Positions 33,335-44,600 of a DNA stretch of 64,000 nt are shown here, one piece after another (the first letter of the stretch is position 1; each line of letters starts with the position of its first letter). The DNA is taken from the NCBI GenBank assembly GCA_032433765.1, contig JAVIAB010000092.1, positions 68,934,995 to 68,998,994 of the forward strand, written 5' to 3'. The stretch is from Megaustenia siamemsis (taxonomy: Eukaryota > Mollusca > Gastropoda > Stylommatophora > Ariophantidae). Below the pieces are notes generated by a model. The model was given only the letters and a program-made list of their open reading frames with translations, ran no database searches and was not told the origin of the DNA. The translations under genes and the position numbers were made by a program.

Positions 33335-33824
33335 CTCTTTACACTACCAGTTTAGACTACCCAGCAACCTCTAACATTTTCACCCCTTATGATTCATTTA
33401 TGACATAGAGCTAAGCAGACACCCAACTACATAACTATAAATAAATGTTATACTTGTACTATATATTTACTCAATGTACTGAATATTTTTGTAATGTTAT
33501 ATAATATCCACTGTATGTTATACACCTATTGAGATAATAAAAGAATAAAATATATCTTTGTCTTTTGTTTTATATTTAATGTTTTTCCTTGATGTTGTAT
33601 AATCTACTAACCTATCACTGTCGATCAAGAACTCCAAAGTCAGCCTACACCAAACATAAACACGTCACTTCCGGGGTCACCGGGACTAGAGGTCAACACC
33701 TCGACACGAAATGTCACGGTTAACTCCCCCTGCACCTACGGTACATTAGGTGTGCTGCGCACCTACTATATATCTTTGTTAATTTACGGGCCAAATGATA
33801 TCAAATACACCCTTGTATACTACT
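30111..33824. repeat. Right arm of the 3.7-kb inverted repeat
   Basis: Partner of 24013-27734. The inner end (TCTTGCTGAAATGT at 30111) lies inside the OTU-like domain, so the arm boundary ignores gene structure, as expected of a template switch. Confidence 0.95.
33440..33549 (+). terminator. Candidate polyadenylation signals of PolB
   Basis: AATAAA at 33440-33445, 33536-33541 and 33544-33549, about 105-215 bp after the PolB stop. Mirrored in the left arm. Confidence 0.5.
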
Positions 33825-33830
33825 AATGTG
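33825..33830. repeat. Target-site duplication, right copy
   Basis: AATGTG, matching 24007-24012. The flanking host sequences beyond it on the two sides are unrelated. Confidence 0.93.
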
Positions 33831-34748
33831 GTGTTGGCATGTGTACATATGTAAGAATGTCGCCGGCATGCTTTCGCCCTGAGTCCAGCCATTTGGAGAT
33901 GAACAATTTTGGCTCTGTATATATCGAAAGGCAATAATGAAAGTGAACATTTTTGTGGGAGTCTGGGTGTTATACTCCAAAGCTATGATGTTCATGATTG
34001 CACGCTACTGCCCTGATAAAAAGCATCGTTACCATTAGTAGTAACAGACACATATCTACCTCCGTGACTATCAGGATGGCGATGAATCCCGTTGTTACAG
34101 TTAGGATCCTCAAGATCCGCGGGCATTATGAACTGGAAAAGTTATAAACATCGCATGTCAAGACCGCAATATTGTGAGGAGAGTGTCTCGAAAATGTCTG
34201 TAGCTTGTTAATGTGTTTGGCAAACTCATTTATTATCTAGATCACATCTTATTATTCTTGAAATAATCTTTTCGACGACTTTGTCATACACGTTTTGTAT
34301 TATACAGTAGCATCAACCGAGATCTTTCTTATCTGTTCAGGACGGGATATGAAGTAGCTATGCTCTCCATATGTTCTCTAACCACTCTTCGTGGTTAACA
34401 TCTGATCGAATGTTTTCATTATATTCCACTGTCACTTTTGTTATCAAGTCATTGTCAACATGCTTTTAACTAACCGTGTCAAATACCACTAGGACCTAAA
34501 GCCTACTTCCTAGATGCATTAATAGTGTGCATTACATCTGAGAAGCATGAATAAGTTAGTCAGACAGCATATCCCACACCTCCATGCGCTCATTCTGCCT
34601 AGCTGATGCACAGACCTGGCAAAACTTTGTCTTTTCGCAGTCAGAGATCAACGTCCCATCCTCAACCCTGATGTTACACGTGTTCCATTTACTTGTCTAG
34701 GTTGTGTTTCTGTAAAGGCGCCTACATTGATGACTACCGAAGTGCAAG

Positions 34749-34789
<41 letters not shown>

Positions 34790-35099
34790 AAGTTAGAAGT
34801 TTGAGACCAATCATCCCTCAAATTTTCTGTTTGTTATATTGATGCATTTACTGTTAACAAGTTGATGGAGATTACATAGTATTGGAATTGCTGATAGCCC
34901 AAATCACTTTTGTGGTGATTTTGACAATGTTGTCCGTTCTTTGTCAATGTATCATTGCAGTCTCAGTAGTTTTATTATACCATGCCATGTTGAGCAATCA
35001 GAAGTAATATCCTCCCATTTAACAGAATTGAAGTGGCAGCTTCACTTTAGTATCTTTGATAAAGTAAATAGATCACGATCACAGGAAGTAATGCGCAGA
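33831..35099. other. No gene seen; 35-base T run at 34751-34785
   Basis: Non-coding sequence without recognised features apart from the poly-T tract, which could be the tail of a minus-strand retroelement. Confidence 0.4.
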
Positions 35100-35245
35100 A
35101 CACGGTGCAACGTTTTAAAGGGAGATCAATCAGAATGGATCTGGCAGCCTCTAATTGTGATGTTCTGTCTGTGGGGGCGATCAACACACTTAACCTGACA
35201 GCTGACTTCATGTGAGAGTCTGAAATCCTACTCTGAGTCCTGATC

Positions 35246-35283
<38 letters not shown>
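35100..35283 (+). pseudogene. Last part of an I-like LINE with its (AG)n tail
   Basis: GACAGCTGACTTCATG, GAGAGTCTG and CCTGATCGCAGAGAG match the end of the fragment at 21816-22137. The (AG)n tract at 35247-35282 starts at the same base. Confidence 0.7.
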
Positions 35284-35286
<3 letters not shown>

Positions 35287-35429
35287 GTATTATAGCAAAC
35301 ATGCCCAAATATCAATAATCTACCATAAAAAAGCATACATATGCCATTGCAACTACAAAGAAGGGAGACATTGATATCTACATAAGGCACATTAAAAAGA
35401 AGGAACCACTGCCCTCTAGCCAGAGAAAC

Positions 35430-35530
35430 GTGTACATGGTTATGGTTATTGAAGGCCCCGGTATCACTGCAAAGGAATTAAAATCCATAATTGCTCAACC
35501 GTCCGTGCCAGTGAAATCATCAAAACGTGT
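35430..35530 (+). repeat. Short interspersed repeat R, copy 1
   Basis: GGTTATTGAAGGCCCCGGTA, then AATTAAAATCCATAATTGC and TCAACCG, shared with 37530-37680, 39160-39243 (continuing at 40311) and 63945-64000. Class unknown; possibly a SINE head or tail. Confidence 0.65.
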
Positions 35531-35741
35531 ACATACACCAGAGCGGGGGCTGGGTGGTCTAGAGTGTGACGTCGGTCAAAGGAAGGTCCAGGGGTCAAAA
35601 TTTCATCACAGGCGGTTAGAATTTTTCAAAATGGAATCTTTAGTGTTTCGAAGCATTACCCTCATCTTGTATTTAGGTATAGAGAGTCGACGTCTAGCCT
35701 TCTCGGTAAACGGTCGGGGAAAAAAAGGTTGGGTGTGCATT

Positions 35742-36442
35742 TATCATCATCATCAAGTACCGGGACTGCTGACGTAGGTGATCATGTCTCTCCACAACTT
35801 TCGATCTCGACAGTTATTTATCATTACTGTTGTTGACTTTTTGCCAAGCCCTTCTTTTAAGCTATCTGGTATCTTTTCTCTTTGCTTCCCTCTATCTCTT
35901 TGTCCCTCAACTTTCCCAGATGTTACAATATACTCCAGTTGTTCTCTTCTCATTACAGGGCCAACAAATTATGATTGTTTCTTCCTAATATTGGAACTTA
36001 GCTCTCTTTTTGCATTTGCCTCTTTCAGAACATTTTCATAACTCTTCTTAGCTGTCCATGGTATTCTCAACATTCTTCTGTAAAACCACATTTCTACAGA
36101 ATCAAGTGCTTTTCCTGTCTGTTGTTATATTATCCATGATTCACATCCATATGTTAAGACTGGCTCTACATAACATTTAAGAACTCTTTTTCTAGTTTCT
36201 ATTATAAAAAATGGTTTGCATAGTATCTTCCTCATTTTTTGGAAAGCTGCTTTTGCCTGAGCCATTTTGCATCTCACCTCTGTTGTACATCTTCTGTTTG
36301 AGATTAACAAAGTTCCCAAATATTTAAATTCATTTACCTGTTTCAATATTGTTCCACTTGTCTTTATTTTGCACTGAGGTGGCGTCTTTTTCTTTGTTGT
36401 TACCATTACTTCTATCTTTTTGCTATTAAGGCTGAGTCCCTT
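35742..36442 (-). pseudogene. LINE 3' fragment (GAT-tail family) ending in a fold-back
   Basis: The 3' end is a (GAT)n tail at 35742. Minus-strand frames contain GLSLNSKKIEVMVTTKKK, VNEFKYLGTLLISNRRCTTE, AAFQKMRKILCKPF, CYVEPVLTYGCESW and REQLEYIVTSGKVEGQRDRG. The 5' side stops at about 36442, where an inverted copy of its own last 43 bases begins. Confidence 0.85.
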
Positions 36443-36486
36443 ATAGCAAAAAGACAGAAGCAATGGTAACAACAAAGAAAAAGAAT
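36384..36486. repeat. 43-bp hairpin at a LINE 5' end, 16-nt loop
   Basis: 36384-36426 is the reverse complement of 36443-36486 with about two mismatches (stem TTTTTCTTTGTTGTTACCAT on the left). The loop region is normal LINE sequence; the right arm is the extra inverted copy. Confidence 0.88.
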
Positions 36487-37160
36487 CACCTTTGTGCATT
36501 AGCGCACGTTAAAGAACTCTTGGCAGTTATAAGTCAAAAAGAGTGTATCAAAAGTGACCACTGCTCGGCCAAAATAGGTAAGCAAAGCTATTTTTTTTAT
36601 AACTGTGCTAAAGGCGGATGTGCCACATCAAACGTCGAGCAACATGACCCAAGAAATAACAAATAATATATGCTTGCTCTCTGACAAGACAAAACTAGCG
36701 CCGCGGTGGATACCAGTCCTTGGACACGAAAAGACAAATGGCTTTGGGAGAGCATAAGTCCCAGCCTATTCCAATGATTCAAAGAAATAAGGACACCAAT
36801 AAAGCAAGCCATTACAATTGAATGAAAAGAACTGAGCGGAAGATACAAGAATATATAAACGAACTCAGAAGACACACGCAAAAAAAGCAAAGAACTTTAG
36901 ACTTAGAGCTTTTAAAAAAAATGTACCGTCGGTTCACGAAACAGATCTCAAGAGACTGCAAATTGGTAAACTCTAAACCGCAAAATAAACCCCCAGAGGT
37001 GCACTACCAGACAATTCCAATCAACAGCCACAGAAACAAAATAATGACCCACTGATTCGAGTTGTACATTGTCATACCGCAACATCCCACCAAAAGTGAG
37101 CAAATAACACCGATGGAAGATATATTCATTCTTCATATAGCAGCTACTTCTCAGCATCGT
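36487..37160. other. No gene seen
   Basis: Several short ORFs without recognised motifs. Purine-rich, possibly an old retroelement remnant on the plus strand (lysine- and arginine-rich frame 36822-37055). Confidence 0.35.
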
Positions 37161-37163
37161 CGG

Positions 37164-37164
37164 T

Positions 37165-37209
<45 letters not shown>

Positions 37210-37211
37210 AG

Positions 37212-37253
<42 letters not shown>
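37164..37253. repeat. (AG)n followed by (TA)n
   Basis: About 45 bp of AG, then about 42 bp of TA with one CA step. Confidence 0.95.
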
Positions 37254-37529
37254 CAAATATCATATAGCAAGACACTGATTTATTAATTTATTGATTGGCA
37301 ATCATGACTTTTTCAACCGCATATATCAAATGCACAAAAAAGCATTTCGGTAAACTGTCATAATTTTGACAGTCTCAAGATATATATTTTAAAACTAGGG
37401 TTGTTTGGCTCAGATTATATGACCCAGAAACTGCATTTATTATAATTGCCAATTGGTATTGTTTCTAAATATGTAATAAAGACAACTTAATGTGTGCAGT
37501 GATCGACACTCATTTATTGGTTATGATTG

Positions 37530-37680
37530 GTTATTGGTTATGGAAGGCCTCGGAATCACAGCAAACGAATTAAAATCCATAATTGCTCAACCGCCCTGCC
37601 AGTGGAATCATCCGAATTACTAACACATCTCCCAAACAAAGAAAGGTAACTGTAGTCCCCATCGTAGCAGTCTCAGCACA
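37530..37680 (+). repeat. Interspersed repeat R, copy 2 (longest uninterrupted)
   Basis: Contains GGTTATGGAAGGCCTCGG, AATTAAAATCCATAATTGC, CATCTCCCAAACAAAGAAAG and GTAGTCCCCATCGTAGCAGT. The copy at 39160 has the same order but is split by a LINE. Confidence 0.7.
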
Positions 37681-37925
37681 CGCCAAAAGACATAAGGCGA
37701 AACCGCACAGAAAGTGACCACAGCCAACTGTTCCCTGTCATACGATATTATCATTCATCGTAAACAAGCGGGATATCGAAACAGGATCAAAACGGATGAG
37801 ACACACAGCTCACGGTGTGCACAGAGCACTTAACTCAGTAGCTCCTGCAACAAGCCGGACTTGGAATATGAGGAAACTGCAAGAAGGAACACTTTTCAGA
37901 CATAGCCTTCAATGGTTCCTGCCGC

Positions 37926-38770
37926 CTATCCACCATATACCATGGAAGTTTGCGTCCTCCCGAAAATGATGATCGTCGTAGCACTTGATGATGTTATGCC
38001 ATCGTTGAGGACTCCAATTCCAAACATATAGACACACAGTGGTGGTAAGTTATAATTTCCAATCCAACAGAAGCCACCTGATCTGTAGTTAGTAAAACCA
38101 CAGAGAGAATATGATTTTGTGACCTGCACTGATTCACTCTTGGATGTGAATGTGTAGTTTACACAAGAGGAGAAGTTTTCAACTACAGTGATCCCATTTA
38201 AGGCAATTCTGGGATAGCAAGGCAAGTCTCCTTTATAGCAGCAGAACTTGATGTTCTCTACTCCCTTCTTGTAGCTGCCGCCACACGATTCTGATGTCTC
38301 ATTAACTTGGACATCATTCAAGAACAATGTCAGATTAACATTCCATAGATATGGCTCTGCTGATGAAGTGCTTGGTGCAACAGTTGTATCAATCATACAG
38401 GAGGCTCCTGGTCTGTGGTCATTAATATCACAGACGGCATATGATGCTGTTATATTCAGTATTTCTTTCTGGGGTGTAAATATGTGGCACACACATGGAG
38501 AGTGGTTTGTGGTCACAGTAATCCTATTAAAGGCAATTCTAGGGTAGCATGGCATAGCTGTTTCAGAACAGCACAATCCTATGATGTTTTCTGTGTTCGC
38601 TATAAAGCTGCTGCTGCTACACAATCCTGACCAATTATAGGTGTGGACATTATTCACTTGCAATAACAAAACTGCTTTGTTTACATCATAAACCTCTGGA
38701 AGCGAATCATTTATGGGACTAATAGTACAATTTATTCTTCCATCGGGGATATCTTCCTTAAGTCCCCCCC
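37926..38770 (-). CDS. Putative exon: tandem Cys-rich, N-glycosylated ectodomain repeats
   Basis: An open 299-codon minus-strand frame; about 280 codons look genuine, downstream of a poly-C/poly-A stretch at 38766-38788. Two repeats of roughly 100 residues align clearly. Each has a hydrophobic strand (VLLLQVNNV / TLFLNDVQV), a single Cys, a CC pair (IGLCCSETAMPCYPRIAFN / IKFCCYKGDLPCYPRIALN), an ITV strand, a further Cys, and a closing SYxxC..(x)GxxC. Many NxS/T sequons and no charged low-complexity suggest an extracellular protein. No signal peptide or transmembrane segment is visible in the frame, so other exons are needed. The family is not recognised. The acceptor could be CTTAAG near 38760, but it is uncertain. 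Frame intactness amid TE debris supports selection or recent origin. Confidence 0.45.
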
Positions 38771-39159
38771 CCCCCCAAAAAAAAAAATCTTTGGAAAAGC
38801 ACATATGCTTTTGAGTTAAACACAAAATGAGCCCACTTCATAGATTCAAAATGATCCTTGCCAATGCCATCTGTTTGCACAAGTTAGGTACTTAGCTACC
38901 ACGGTCACAAATGAAGCCATCGAATTAAAGACTTTATCTACAGCGAAGGTTAACGAACTGTGAACAAACATTTATGTTCAAACCCTTGAATACATTTTCA
39001 AAAATCTGCCAACTCGCTGCAATAACAGATATCGTGAAATTCAAAGTAAACATTGCTTAGTCCAAGAAATAACCAGTCTTCTGATATTGAAACTGCACGA
39101 ACAGTTGACAGTGTTGATTCGACAGGAGTGGCTTTGGAGAGGAGAGTATATGGTTATTT

Positions 39160-39243
39160 GGTTATGGAAGGCCACCGTATCACTGCAAACGAATTAAAAT
39201 CCATAATTGCTCAACCGCCTGTGCCAGCGTAATTATCCGAAGT
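39160..39243 (+). repeat. Interspersed repeat R, copy 3 (5' part)
   Basis: Matches 37530-37610. It continues at 40311-40370 (CCCAAACCAAGAAAGGTAAC) after the LINE insertion. Confidence 0.7.
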
Positions 39244-39255
39244 AATATCTCATCT

Positions 39256-40298
39256 TGTGGAAATACTCAATATGCTGGAGAAATTAAACATTGATGGCAA
39301 GGATCTGCGAATCATAAAAAAAAAACATGTACTGGCAACAAACAGCAGCTATACGAATTAACAACCAAACAGGACAATTCCAATATATAAAGCTAGGAGT
39401 CAGACAAGGCTGTGTTCTGTCGCCGGATTTGTTTTCACTTTACATCGAATATATTATGAGATCAATAGTAGACAAAAAAGGAATTGAAGTCAACGGTCAC
39501 AGCATAAATAATTTGCGATATGCGGATGACACAGTCTTAATACCAGAGACAGAGAATGAACTACAAGAAATGATAGACATAATAGTAAAAGAGAGCAACA
39601 CGAAAGGTCTCAGTCTGAATAGTAAGAAAACAGAAGTAATGGTTATATCGAAGAAACAATCACCACCATCATGCAGCATGAAAATAAACGAGATAAATCT
39701 GAAACAAGTGCAACGTTTCAAATACTTGGGCACAATAATAACATCAGATGGGAGATGCACCACAGAAATAAAAAGCAGAATAGCTCAGTCCAAAATAGCA
39801 TTTCAGAAGGTTAAAAATATCTTATGCAACAAATCTATGTCAATAAAAATGAGAAAGAGAGTTCATCGGTGCTGTACAGAACCAATTCTGACCTATGGAA
39901 GCGAATCATGGACAGTGGACAAACAAATGAAAAGACGATTGGGGAACAGAGATGGGATTTTTCAGAAGAATGTTGAAAGTTCCATGGACAGCTAAAAAGA
40001 CCAATGAGGAAGTTCTCAAAGAGGCCAACACAAAAAGGGAGCTCTTAAAAAACATCAGAAAGAAGCAATCAACATTTTTCTGGCACATCATGAGAAGAGG
40101 AAAGTTGGAATACTTGGTTACAACTGGCAAAATAAAAGGAAAGAGAGATCGTGGGCGACAAAGAGAGAAAATACTGGATAGCTTGGTGTCATGGCATGGA
40201 AAACAGTCAACAACAGAACTGATACGATGCACTGTAGATAGAAGATTGTGGAGGGACATGATCACCTACGCCAACAGGTATGGCACATGATGATGATG
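39256..40298 (+). pseudogene. 5'-truncated LINE (GAT-tail family), 12-bp target duplication
   Basis: Target duplications AATATCTCATCT at 39244-39255 and 40299-40310, inside repeat R. Encodes palm and thumb of RT: YIKLGVRQGCVLSPDLF, INNLRYADDTVLIPETE (intact catalytic YADD), LNSKKTEVMVISKK, VQRFKYLGTIITSDGRCTTE, EPILTYGSESW, then after a frame change FRRMLKVPWTAKKTNEE and GKIKGKRDRGRQ. A frame break also occurs at the A run near 39320. The 3' tail is GATGATGATG. Confidence 0.93.
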
Positions 40299-40370
40299 AA
40301 TATCTCATCTCCCAAACCAAGAAAGGTAACTGTAGTCCCCATCGTAGCAGTCGCAGCACACTATTAGAAA

Positions 40371-40625
40371 AATAACCAACTTACATGTCTTATCAGATGC
40401 AGATGTAGTCTATGTATGAGGAGAGTATATAATCGATCAATAAATTTGGATCGTTCTCTTGAACCTACACAATTTTATGACATCTTAAAAACAGGTCTTC
40501 AAGTTGATCGATTTTGGTATTTAGAAGTCAGCTAATCCCTACTCCAATGATTATTTTATGCAGGGTGAGATATCCAATACAAACCCACTAATTTTGAGTT
40601 GCCTCACGATATAATATCATCATAT
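40371..40625. other. No gene seen
   Basis: Non-coding flank between two LINE insertions. Confidence 0.4.
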
Positions 40626-40638
40626 ATGTTACGGTATT

Positions 40639-41034
40639 AAAATGACAATCACAAAGATACAGACCTACATTAATGGATGCTTGCACAGAATAAAAGGATG
40701 GACATTGGAAGACAACATGACCAACGTAGAATTATGGAAAAGTACCAGTCAAATACCAGTGGACAAAGAGATACAACGAAAACGATGAAGCTGAATAGGA
40801 CACAAACTGTGGAAGCCAACTGAGTATTACACGACATACCCTTTTTGGAATCCCCATGGGAAGGGACAAATAGGAAGAATAAAATATTCTTGGAGAAGAC
40901 AGGTAGAAACAGAGATGAAGATTATGGGGAAGACATGGAATGATCTTAAAAGAATGGTTAGAAACAGAATGGCTTGGAAAGTGTTTGCTGAAGACCTATG
41001 CTCCACAGGGAAAGGTAGAAGAAGAAGAAAAAAG
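40639..41034 (+). pseudogene. 5'-truncated RTE-like LINE end, 13-bp target duplication
   Basis: Target duplications ATGTTACGGTATT at 40626-40638 and 41035-41047. The sequence matches the C-terminal 120 codons of the LINE at 46044-48888 (IQTYINGCLHRIKGW-like, QIPVDKEIQRKR-like, KIMGKTWNDLKRM), with stops. It ends in an (AAG)n-type tail. Confidence 0.9.
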
Positions 41035-41149
41035 ATGTTACGGTATTGATTTAAACATGTAAACAAAATATGTATCGCACTGGCTAACGAGATAAATAGC
41101 TGCCCTATAACATTCGGCTCTCATATTATTTGAGACCCATTACTCATTA

Positions 41150-41640
41150 CTGAATTCTATCTGTCTATTGTTCTATCGAGTCAAAGACGACAAGCATGGC
41201 AGAAATTATAGACTCTGTGTCTGACGATCTTTTTTATCAAGCATCAGACTTTGCATACAACCCCCCATTATATCTCGCCTCACGTGTCTGTTATGGGCGA
41301 GTTATTCAATCTCGGCGAGGAAGCTTACGCCTGATGTTATTGCCTCTTGCTTCAGTGTTCTTTTTAGTATTTCCCTAGGTCGGTGATTTCTCTTTTACCA
41401 TCTGGTTCACATTTGAGGGCCTGCTTTGAAATTTCTCTTGTTGTCTCTTCTCATCATATAACCAATATATTTCCTCCACCATCTCTTTATTATAAATGAT
41501 ATATTTAAACGGTTTGGCGTTTATCTTATTTCTTCCCTAGTCTTAAATTCATTCCACGAAGTATTTTCCTGGGGCATTTGTTTTCAAATGCATCCAGTTT
41601 ATTTTCATTCCTTTAGTTCTTTTCCGGTTCACGCATGCAT
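41150..41640 (-). pseudogene. Decayed LINE 3' region
   Basis: CTATCTGTCTATTGTTCTAT near 41158 and GGGCCTGCTTTGAAATTTC near 41416 resemble the end and terminal coding part of the LINE at 50097-50500. The plus-strand frame at 41196-41378 shows no independent support. Confidence 0.4.
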
Positions 41641-41662
41641 AAGTAAGGGTGGATAAAACATT

Positions 41663-44600
41663 GAGTTATTGAGTTATTTGCGGGTCATCATCATTGCCCT
41701 CCGAACAAGTCCATAGGTGCTCAGATCCCCTCCTCAGCAATTCCCTCAGTGTCCAGCGACTGACGACTCCAGTTCTATGTTGGTTGATAAGTCTTCTTAC
41801 ACGGCCACTAAGTTTCTCATTTCTGGCTGTGCCCATCTTAACTCCCATTTCTATCATCCGAAGAAGTGACGTGGATCTGTGTTTGTCAAAGTCATGTGCT
41901 CTTCCCACATCTCGGAGGGCATTGATAATGTTCGCCCGATCCATTGGTTGCCCGTCCTCAACGACAGCGCAGCTAGCCAACCTGTCCGCTCTTTCGTTTT
42001 CCCGTACTCCCGCATGTCCAGTGACATAGACAAAGGTGACCTTACGTATTTTGGATTTCTGCAAACGACTCTACCCATTGCATGCGTACAGAGCCCGCCT
42101 CCACTATTTTAATCATCGAATCACTAAGTATACATGCGTAGGTGTAGTCTTGTGACTCTAACCATTTGAATGCCTTGGTCACTGCCATCGCCTCCATTGT
42201 CATGCTACTCGTGGTCATGACGTATGCACCACTGTCTTCTTTGACTATTCTGCCTGCCGAGCGTGCTGTAAATGCCCATGCACTTCTTTGGTGTCGTCTT
42301 ACAGATCAGTCTGTATAGATGACTGCATCTTTCTCATCGGTGTTATCGCAGATGAGACCGTTGACCTCAGCATTAACCACGACCGGGTTCTGTTCCCTAC
42401 TTTACCTGTCGAGTGTGACAATACACGAGAAAGTTCCCTTGAACGACGTAGACACCGGTATCTACTCTTCACCAACGCTGATATTAGTAAGACCGCAGAC
42501 CTGTTTGCTGACATCTTCTGCTCGACCCACCCATGATTTGCCTCTTTTTAGCCTGGCACCTTTCACTGTGTTGAGCACGTGGTGCAATGGATGCTCTTTA
42601 TCTATACTAATCTTCAGGTATGCCCGCGCTCTCCAGATCTTGATTCTGTCATCCATGGTTGGAAAGTCAAGAAGATACCTCACTGCTACACAGGAAGTGT
42701 CCCTCGTACATCCCAAGATAATGCGCATGGCTTCATTTTGTATTTTCTCCAGCCTATCAATTTGAGTCGTACTGACAGTAAGAATTGCCAGGGCATACTC
42801 GATTGGTGCGAGAACTAATCCCTGGAACAGAAGGGTAAGCAGCCTCTGCTCGATGTTGGCAGCTGCCATGACCTTCAAGGCGGCTAATCCTTTACGGGAT
42901 TTTGTTATCACATAGTCGACGTGGTCCCGAAAACACAGGCTGCGATCAAACTTAACTCCGAGGTATGTCATCAACTTGTCCCTGGTCACCTCATCAGCTC
43001 CCATTCGTACTACCGATGTGGTCGTATTAACGATATAATTGTTAAGGGAGAACTATGAAACTGATGCTTTATTAGGATTAACCAAGGCACCTGAAACCCC
43101 ACACCAGGAAGAAATGCGATCGAGTTCGTCTTGCATTGTGGAGGCGATTCCCCGTCTGTCTCATCCCTGTCGATATACCAGAATATCATCAGCAAAAGTC
43201 ATAGTTCTTCCCCTCCCATCCAGCTGTTGTTCCGTGATCGTTATTGTGTACACGTTAAATAGAACTTGTGACAATGGTGAGCTTTGTGGCAGCCCTGGAC
43301 AAATGGATGTTGGCTCGGAAGACCAACTTCCACATCTGAGTATCACCTTCCTCTGAAACAGTGCCGCGGCGATTCTTTAATGAAGAGGGGTGCACCGCCA
43401 GTTTGAGGAGCATATACATGAGATATTCAATTGGTACCCTGTTGTATGCATCCTCCAGATCTATAGCAGCAGCACATGTCTCCTCTCGTCTGGAAGCCTT
43501 CGAAGACGTCATAGGCAAAGACTGCCGCATTGAGCCATGTCTCTTTGTTATATCTATAACCTCCAAGTGTGGGTGGGAATACACGTTTCTGTTCAAGGTG
43601 ACAGGTGAGGACACGGGCAACTATTTTCTCCAGCATCTTGCCCGCAGTGTTCTGCATTGTGATGATTCTGTAGGCACTGATCTGAGAATGGTCCTTGTTT
43701 GGCTTCGGTAGCGGTAGTAAGTTGCTGTGTAGCCACTCCTCCTTAATCTGGCCACTCCGAATACTGGCATTAAACTCATTGGCCAGTTTTGTCAAGTCGT
43801 CGTCAGCTAAATCGCCTATGTCATCGTACTGAACACCATCTGGACCAGGAGCAGTGTTGTGTGACCTTTTAAGTGTCGTGCGAATGGTATCGGTTGTGAT
43901 TGTGAGATCTTCTTCCAGTCCTACATCCTTACACAGTTTTGACAGCGATCCCCGTATCCTCATTCTTACAGCCTCATTTCTTTGGTCTGTCTGCTCAATG
44001 TAGCGGGCAAGCAGGGCCTTCCCTTTGCTCTCATAAGATTTGTGCCATATCCGGCCTGTGCTCTGAAAGTCTGGTATGCCTCTGTGTCGTGTTGTGCCAT
44101 TCATGCTCTGATGAAGGCGCCAGAATGTGGCCAGCGATTTTTCTGAGCACACTTTTTTTTTTTATAGAAGTCATCCCATTTGGCATCCTTAGCGTGCTTA
44201 GCGCATAGTTTAAAGTGCATCATTTTTTGGTCGACCTCTACTTTCAGACGCTTCAAGAGCTCAGGTTGTGTTTTTTCCATTCCTTCTGGCTTTCTGTCAT
44301 GTCTTGGCCGTTTGTCTCTTGCTCCGCCAAGCTTCCTCGACATCTACGTTCCACCAGGGTGGCTGCGTCCATCTCTCCTGCCTCCTACGAGGGGCGCTCT
44401 GTTTCCTATGTCTGATTTTGCTAATGATGTCCTGGTCTGTTTTCTCGTAGTTGAATGTGTGGAGCTTTCTTTTCTGGCTTCAATTTCTGCTTTTCTCAAT
44501 TAGGAGGACAAATGGATAGTGATCACTTCCGTGGAACCCCAGTGCATTCCACCTGCAAACCGGTGCGAAGGTGGAAGACACCAGTGCCAGGTCTATGACA

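Larger units (their letters stand above)
24013..33824. mobile_element. Palindromic, polymerase-only Polinton/adintovirus-like element
   Basis: A 9812-bp element with ends AGTAGTATAC...GTATACTACT, flanked by a perfect 6-bp duplication. AG/CT ends, 6-bp duplications and protein-primed PolB are established Polinton (Maverick) traits. Instead of TIRs of a few hundred bases, the inverted repeat spans 3.7 kb per side, leaving only 27735-30110 single-copy. The content is one full-length but frame-broken PolB gene with promoter, and one 5'-truncated inverted PolB copy. I see no RVE integrase, major or minor capsid protein, maturation protease or FtsK-like ATPase. The intact duplication means integrase acted in trans, or on a larger precursor. 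Arms differ at only a few positions, so it is young or kept similar by gene conversion. Alternative: a separate lineage that naturally has this arrangement. Confidence 0.85.

Noticed and set aside
24013..33824. The palindrome as an assembly or library artefact (fold-back read)
   Set aside because: An artefact would mirror flanking sequence too. Here flanks differ, a perfect 6-bp duplication lies exactly at both tips, the centre is asymmetric and the arms differ at several positions.
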